A stretch of DNA of 56,008 bases, from NCBI GenBank assembly GCA_023512435.1, contig JAILZP010000021.1, positions 1-56,008 on the forward strand. Direction: 5' to 3'. Under the pieces are notes generated by a model, which had not been told where the DNA came from, searched no databases, and saw only the letters and a program-made list of their open reading frames with translations. Shown in pieces: positions 51,865 to 56,008 of the stretch. The stretch is from Peptococcaceae bacterium (GTDB taxonomy: Bacteria > Bacillota > Desulfotomaculia > Desulfotomaculales > Desulfocucumaceae). The first letter of the stretch is position 1. Each line of letters begins with the position of its first letter. Made by a program: the position numbers and the translations under genes.

Positions 51865-53310
51865 ATGAAAGCCAGAGCGGTGCGCTCCCCGGAAATAGCC
51901 CCGGAAGAAAAGGACCTGGACAAACCCAGGGAGGAGTGCGGCATATTCGGGGTTTACGGCAGGGGCCTGGATGTGGCCAGGATTACCTATTACGGCCTTT
52001 ACGCCCTCCAGCACAGGGGTCAGGAGAGCGCCGGCATAGCCGTCTCCGACGGAAGGCGGGTGCTGCTGCACAAGGGAATGGGGCTTGTCCCGGAGGTGTT
52101 CAGCCGGGAAAAGCTGGACCGGATGGACGGGCACATAGCGGTGGGGCATGTCCGCTACTCCACCACCGGTTCAAGCCAGACCATAAACGCCCAGCCCCTG
52201 GTGTTCAGGTACGCCCGGGGGACCATCGGCCTGGCCCACAACGGGAACATCACCAACGTCTGGGACCTGCGGTCGCAGCTGGCCTCCACCGGGTCAGTCT
52301 TTCAGTCCACCACCGACAGCGAAGTGATCGTCAACCTCATCGCCAGGTACAGCCGGAACACCCTGGAGGAGGCCCTGGCCAAGTGCATGATCGACGTGAA
52401 GGGGGCCTATTCCCTGCTGGTCATCACCGAGGAAAGCCTCATCGCGGTCAGGGACCCGTACGGCTTCCGGCCCCTGTGCCTGGGCAGCCTGGGCGACGGC
52501 TACGTGGTGGCCTCGGAGTCCTGCGCCCTGGACACCGTGGGGGCAAAGAAGCTTAGGGACGTGGAACCCGGAGAGACCGTGATCATCGACCAGCAGGGGA
52601 TCAGGTCCATGCGGGCCCTCTCCCCGCGCAGGAAAGCCCACTGCATATTCGAGTACATCTATTTCGCCAGGCCGGACAGCGAGATGGACGGCTTCCAGGT
52701 GAACAGGGTGAGAAGGGAAATGGGGAAACAGCTTGCCCGGGAATACCCCGCGGACGTGGACCTGGTGATACCGGTGCCGGACTCGGGCACCACGGCGGCC
52801 AGGGGATACGCCGAGGAGTCGGGCATACCCTTTGAAGAGGGCCTGATGAAAAACAGGTACATCGGGCGCACCTTCATTCAGCCCAGCCAGGACACAAGGG
52901 ACATGGGGGTGAAGCTCAAGCTCAATCCCATGAGGCACATCCTGGAGGGCAAAAGGGTGCTCCTGGTGGACGATTCCCTGGTCAGGGGAACCACCAGCAG
53001 CAAAATCGTACGCATGATCAGGGAGGCCGGGGTCAAGGAGGTGTACCTCTGCCTGAGTTCGCCGCCGGTGATCAAGTCGTGCTATTACGGCATAGACACC
53101 TCCAACGAGGATGAACTGGTGGCGGCCCACATGACAGTCGGCCAGATCCAGTCCATGATCGGGGTGGACGGCCTTTATTACCTCAGCCTTGACGGGCTGC
53201 TGGGCATTTTCGGCGAGTACCGGGACAATTTCTGCACCGCCTGCTTTGACGGAAAGTATCCGGTTGAGATTTCCAAGCCCGGGGACGCCGGGAAATTCGC
53301 CCTGGAATGA
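51865..53310 (+). CDS. purF: Amidophosphoribosyltransferase (Fe-S type)
   Basis: PurF makes phosphoribosylamine from PRPP and glutamine, the committed step. The 481-aa protein has a 24-residue propeptide ahead of the catalytic Cys25 (KPREECGIFG), the Ntn-type amidotransferase domain (YALQHRGQESAGIAV), the PRPP loop VLLVDDSLVRGTTSSK and the cysteines of a Bacillus-type 4Fe-4S cluster (AHCIFEYIYF, IKSCYYG, NFCTACFDG). An oxygen-sensitive cluster fits an anaerobe. GGAGGGGAAGG precedes the ATG. Confidence 0.97.
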   Translation: MKARAVRSPEIAPEEKDLDKPREECGIFGVYGRGLDVARITYYGLYALQHRGQESAGIAVSDGRRVLLHKGMGLVPEVFSREKLDRMDGHIAVGHVRYSTTGSSQTINAQPLVFRYARGTIGLAHNGNITNVWDLRSQLASTGSVFQSTTDSEVIVNLIARYSRNTLEEALAKCMIDVKGAYSLLVITEESLIAVRDPYGFRPLCLGSLGDGYVVASESCALDTVGAKKLRDVEPGETVIIDQQGIRSMRALSPRRKAHCIFEYIYFARPDSEMDGFQVNRVRREMGKQLAREYPADVDLVIPVPDSGTTAARGYAEESGIPFEEGLMKNRYIGRTFIQPSQDTRDMGVKLKLNPMRHILEGKRVLLVDDSLVRGTTSSKIVRMIREAGVKEVYLCLSSPPVIKSCYYGIDTSNEDELVAAHMTVGQIQSMIGVDGLYYLSLDGLLGIFGEYRDNFCTACFDGKYPVEISKPGDAGKFALE

Positions 53311-53312
53311 GT

Positions 53313-53411
53313 GGGAATCGGGAATTGGGAATCAGGGGTTAGGGATTGCAAAATTAGGGGTTGAGCGGCCAGCGGCTAGCAGCAAGAAGCTAACAGCAGC
53401 CAACAGCCAGG
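53313..53411 (+). repeat. Two abutting heptad arrays (GGGAATY, then NAGCGGC) between purF and purM
   Basis: 53313-53347 holds GGGAATC, GGGAATT, GGGAATC, AGGGGTT, AGGGATT; 53363-53411 holds GAGCGGC, CAGCGGC, TAGCAGC, AAGAAGC, TAACAGC, AGCCAAC, AGCCAGG. The purM ribosome site GGGGAG follows in another GGGATTG-like unit. Confidence 0.85.
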
Positions 53412-53435
53412 CTGGGGATTGGGGAGTTGTTTTTT

Positions 53436-54482
53436 GTGGAAAAGACGGGTGAAAAACTGACGTACGCTTCGGCCGGGGTGGACATCGAGGCCGGCAACAG
53501 GGCCGTGGACCTGATGCGGGAATCGGTGAGGAGCACCTTCAGGCCGGGGGTGCTTGCGGACATAGGGGGTTTCGGGGGCCTCTTCGCCCTGGATCCCGCC
53601 CGCTACCGGGAGCCGGTGCTGGTCTCCGGCACCGACGGGGTGGGCACCAAGCTGCGGGTGGCCATGATGATGGACAGGCACGACACCGTGGGCATCGACG
53701 CGGTGGCCATGTGCGTCAACGATATCCTGGTGCAGGGGGCGGAGCCCCTTTTTTTCCTTGATTACCTGGCCGTGGGCAGGCTGGTGCCGGAGAGGGTGGC
53801 GGTCATCGTGGCCGGGGTGGCCCAGGGCTGCAGGAGGGCGGGGTGCGCCCTCATCGGCGGGGAGACCGCCGAAATGCCCGGCTTTTACAAAGAGGACGAG
53901 TACGACATAGCCGGATTCGCGGTGGGCGTGGTGGAGAGGTCCCGGATCGTGGACGGGTCGGGAATCCGGCCGGGTGACGTGCTGGTGGGCATTCCCTCCT
54001 CGGGCCTGCACAGCAACGGCTTTTCCCTGGCCCGCAAAGCCCTTTTTGAAATTGCCGGGTACGGGGTGGACACATACATCGGGGAGCTGGGGCGCACCGT
54101 GGGGGAGGAGCTGCTGGAGCCCACCGCCATCTATGTGAAGCAGGTGCTGCCCCTGCTGGAACGCTACCGGATCAAGGGGATGGCCCACATCACCGGGGGC
54201 GGCCTGACCGAAAACATTCCCCGGATGCTGCCGGACGGGACGGCGGCGGCCATAGACCGGAAGTCCTGGACCGTCCCCCCGGTTTTCAGCCTGATTCAGC
54301 GCGCCGGGCGGGTGGAGGACGCTGAAATGCTGAGAACCTTCAACATGGGCGTGGGCATGGTCCTGGCGGCGGACCGGGACGAAGCCGGCGGGCTGCTGGA
54401 GGAACTTAGGGCCGGCGGCTCCGGGTCCGTCATCATCGGCGAGATAATTCCGCATCCCGAAAAACGGGTGGTGTACAGGTGA
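53436..54482 (+). CDS. purM: Phosphoribosylformylglycinamidine cyclo-ligase
   Basis: PurM closes the imidazole ring (FGAM to AIR) using ATP. The 348-aa protein has [69 protein letters not shown] and [20 protein letters not shown] 53436 with GGGGAG at 53421-53426 is preferred to TTG 53427. Its upstream signal is embedded in heptad sequence. Confidence 0.97.
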   Translation: MEKTGEKLTYASAGVDIEAGNRAVDLMRESVRSTFRPGVLADIGGFGGLFALDPARYREPVLVSGTDGVGTKLRVAMMMDRHDTVGIDAVAMCVNDILVQGAEPLFFLDYLAVGRLVPERVAVIVAGVAQGCRRAGCALIGGETAEMPGFYKEDEYDIAGFAVGVVERSRIVDGSGIRPGDVLVGIPSSGLHSNGFSLARKALFEIAGYGVDTYIGELGRTVGEELLEPTAIYVKQVLPLLERYRIKGMAHITGGGLTENIPRMLPDGTAAAIDRKSWTVPPVFSLIQRAGRVEDAEMLRTFNMGVGMVLAADRDEAGGLLEELRAGGSGSVIIGEIIPHPEKRVVYR

Positions 54483-54507
54483 TGCCCGGGTAGACAGTTT
54501 TATTGGT

Positions 54508-54605
54508 CAGGAGACAGAATACAGGAGACAGGAGAAAAAACGGGGCTTAAGGCAGATACGATATAACAGGGGTTTGATCCTTGCCAATTCCCAATTCCCA
54601 AATCA
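54508..54605 (+). repeat. Heptad arrays (CAGGAGA; CAATTCC) between purM and purN
   Basis: 54508-54535 holds CAGGAGA, CAGAATA, CAGGAGA, CAGGAGA, a further sequence family; 54585-54605 holds CAATTCC, CAATTCC, CAAATCA, just before the CAGGAGGGG ribosome site of purN. Confidence 0.8.
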
Positions 54606-54617
54606 GGAGGGGTTTTC

Positions 54618-55238
54618 GTGAAAAAGCTGAGAGTGGGAGTGCTGGCCTCGGGCCGCGGGTCCAACCTGCAGGCCATTATAGACGCATCGGAGAAGGGGGA
54701 CATTCCGGCCGAGGTGGCGGTGGTGGTCAGCGACAACGCGCGGGCCATGGCCCTGGACAGGGCGAGGGAACACGGAATACCGGCGGTGCACATCCACCCC
54801 CCTTACTATAAAAGCAAAGAGGAATACGAGCGGAGAATCGTCCTGGAATTGAGGGAGTACGGAGTTGGCCTGGTCTGCCTGGCGGGATACATGAGGCTGG
54901 TGGGAAAGGTTTTGCTGGAGGAGTTCCCCAACCGGATCATGAACATCCACCCCGCCCTGCTCCCGTCTTTCAAGGGACTGCACGCCCAGCGGCAGGCGGT
55001 GGAATACGGGGTCAGGTTCAGCGGCTGCACCGTTCACTTCGTGGACGAAGGGATGGACAGCGGCCCGATAATCCTGCAGGCGGTGGTGCCGGTGCGCCAG
55101 GAGGACGGCGAGGACGACCTTTCGGCCCGCATCCTGGAGCAGGAGCACATCATCTATCCCGAGGCCGTCAGGCTTTTCGCCGAGGGCCGGCTGAGGGTGG
55201 AGGGCAGGAAGGTGGTTATCTTGCGGGAGGAGGAATAG
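54618..55238 (+). CDS. purN: Phosphoribosylglycinamide formyltransferase (folate-dependent)
   Basis: PurN formylates GAR using 10-formyl-THF. The 206-aa protein has VLASGRGSNLQAIIDA, the catalytic Asn and His in IMNIHPALLPSFKG, and the catalytic Asp in VHFVDEGMDSGPII. The start is GTG 54618 behind AGGAGGGG. Heptad repeats lie on both sides. It is of normal length. Confidence 0.97.
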   Translation: MKKLRVGVLASGRGSNLQAIIDASEKGDIPAEVAVVVSDNARAMALDRAREHGIPAVHIHPPYYKSKEEYERRIVLELREYGVGLVCLAGYMRLVGKVLLEEFPNRIMNIHPALLPSFKGLHAQRQAVEYGVRFSGCTVHFVDEGMDSGPIILQAVVPVRQEDGEDDLSARILEQEHIIYPEAVRLFAEGRLRVEGRKVVILREEE

Positions 55239-55240
55239 GG

Positions 55241-55321
55241 TCAGCTGTAAGCTGCAGGCAATAAGCTGATGCCGGCTGTTTGCTTATCCCGCCTAAAGCT
55301 TACGGCTTAAAGCTGACAGGC
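55241..55321 (+). repeat. Heptad array (TAAGCTG/TAAAGCT) between purN and purH
   Basis: TCAGCTG, TAAGCTG, CAGGCAA, TAAGCTG, ATGCCGG (55241-55275), a break, then TAAAGCT, TACGGCT, TAAAGCT, GACAGGC (55294-55321). The two halves partly face each other as inverted AGCTT/AAGCT motifs and could fold. Confidence 0.8.
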
Positions 55322-55386
55322 TTTATACGGTTCCGAAGAGGTATTTATTGAATATGGATAAATATCATTATGAGGTGAATAAAGCA

Positions 55387-56008
55387 ATGGTCAGAAGGGC
55401 GTTGATCAGCGTTTCCGACAAGACGGGGGTGGTGGAGTTCGCGGCCGGCCTGGTCAGGCTGGGATTCGAAATCATATCCACCGGCGGGACCGCCAGGACC
55501 TTGAGGGAGTCGGGCGTTCCGGTAACGTACATAACCGATGTGACGGGCTTTCCGGAAATTCTGGACGGGCGGGTGAAGACCCTGCACCCGGCGGTGCACG
55601 GCGGGATACTGGCCAGGCGCACCCCGGACCACGCCGGCCAGCTTGAAAAGCAGGGGATCGGGTACATCGACCTGGTGGCGGTCAACCTTTACCCCTTCCG
55701 GCAGACGGTGTCCCGGCCCGGGGTCGGCCTGGAGGAGGCCGTGGAAAACATAGACATCGGCGGGCCGGCCATGGTCCGGGCGGCCGCCAAGAACCACCGC
55801 TACGTGCTGGTGGTGGTCAACCCCGCGAAATACGGCGAGGTTTTGAAGGCCCTGGAGGAGGACCGGGCGGACTATGATTTCAGGCTGTCCCTGGCCAGGG
55901 AGGCCTTCGCCCACACGGCGGGCTACGACGCGGCCATCGCCTCCTACCTGGAGGGCAGGGCGGGCGGCGGGGAACTGTTTCCCCGGGTTTGGGACAAGAC
56001 CTTTGACC
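55387..56008 (+). CDS. purH: PurH, bifunctional AICAR transformylase/IMP cyclohydrolase, N-terminal part (3' end outside window)
   Basis: PurH carries out the last two steps to IMP. The visible 207 codons cover the IMP cyclohydrolase (MGS-like) domain: [61 protein letters not shown] and [19 protein letters not shown], then the start of the transformylase part. ATG 55387 follows GAGGTGA at 55372-55378. The frame runs off the window end without a stop. Confidence 0.97.
   Translation, partial: MVRRALISVSDKTGVVEFAAGLVRLGFEIISTGGTARTLRESGVPVTYITDVTGFPEILDGRVKTLHPAVHGGILARRTPDHAGQLEKQGIGYIDLVAVNLYPFRQTVSRPGVGLEEAVENIDIGGPAMVRAAAKNHRYVLVVVNPAKYGEVLKALEEDRADYDFRLSLAREAFAHTAGYDAAIASYLEGRAGGGELFPRVWDKTFD

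Overview
The window comes from a moderately G+C-rich, Gram-positive, flagellated bacterium. The gene order (fli-flg-flh-che-fliM-fliY in one long co-directional run with sigD inside), the FliY/CheC/CheD proteins, the Fe-S type PurF and frequent TTG/GTG starts fit a Firmicute of the Peptococcaceae/Desulfotomaculales type (Pelotomaculum or Desulfotomaculum relatives). That placement is inference from gene content; there is no rRNA in the window.

Region 1 (1-11.6 kb) is a flagellin locus. It opens with the 3' end of a flagellin gene and a hairpin terminator. A glycosylation island follows: an unknown protein, a Maf-type flagellin glycosyltransferase, a SpsF-like cytidylyltransferase, two methyltransferases, an ATP-grasp ligase and a HAD phosphatase, all strikingly A+T-rich. 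Then come pseG, pseI, pseB and pseC for a pseudaminic-acid-type nonulosonic sugar, with composition rising toward that of the rest of the window. No PseH-like acetyltransferase lies in the island.

Region 2 (11.6-14.6 kb) is a late flagellar unit, fliD-fliS-fliT-like-flaG. It is preceded by a good sigma-28 type promoter and closed by terminator hairpins.

Region 3 (14.7-41.4 kb) is the fla/che superoperon: flgB, flgC, fliEFGHIJK, flgD, a small flagellar-operon protein, flgE, fliL, fliN, fliOPQR, flhB, flhA, flhF, flhG, a PilZ protein, sigD, flgF, flgG, cheD, cheR, cheC, cheY, fliM and fliY. It encodes the basal body, C-ring, export gate, export ATPase, hook scaffold, placement GTPases, the flagellar sigma factor and the adaptation/phosphatase arm of chemotaxis. 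cheA, cheB, cheW and motAB are not present.

Region 4 (41.5-48.1 kb) is mixed: a DUF1015 protein and a MazG-like pyrophosphohydrolase on the minus strand, a membrane-anchored LolA/LppX-like protein, hpt and guaA (purine salvage and GMP synthesis), a GNAT protein with an unknown N-terminal domain, and an unknown minus-strand protein.

Region 5 (48.1 kb to the end) is a de novo purine operon. It starts with a sigma-A promoter and a ykkC-family aptamer that closely fits the PRPP riboswitch class, with an overlapping terminator. It continues purE, purB, a long divergent purC homologue, purF, purM, purN and a 3'-truncated purH. purK, purS, purQ and purL are absent from the visible part.

Through the G+C-rich part, most longer intergenic gaps hold short arrays of imperfect seven-base repeats of several sequence families (TAGCNNC, NNCAGAA, GGGAATY, CAGGAGA). 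Several arrays start at, contain or extend across a gene's stop codon, and one encodes the C-terminus of FliO. They are the most unusual structural feature of the window.
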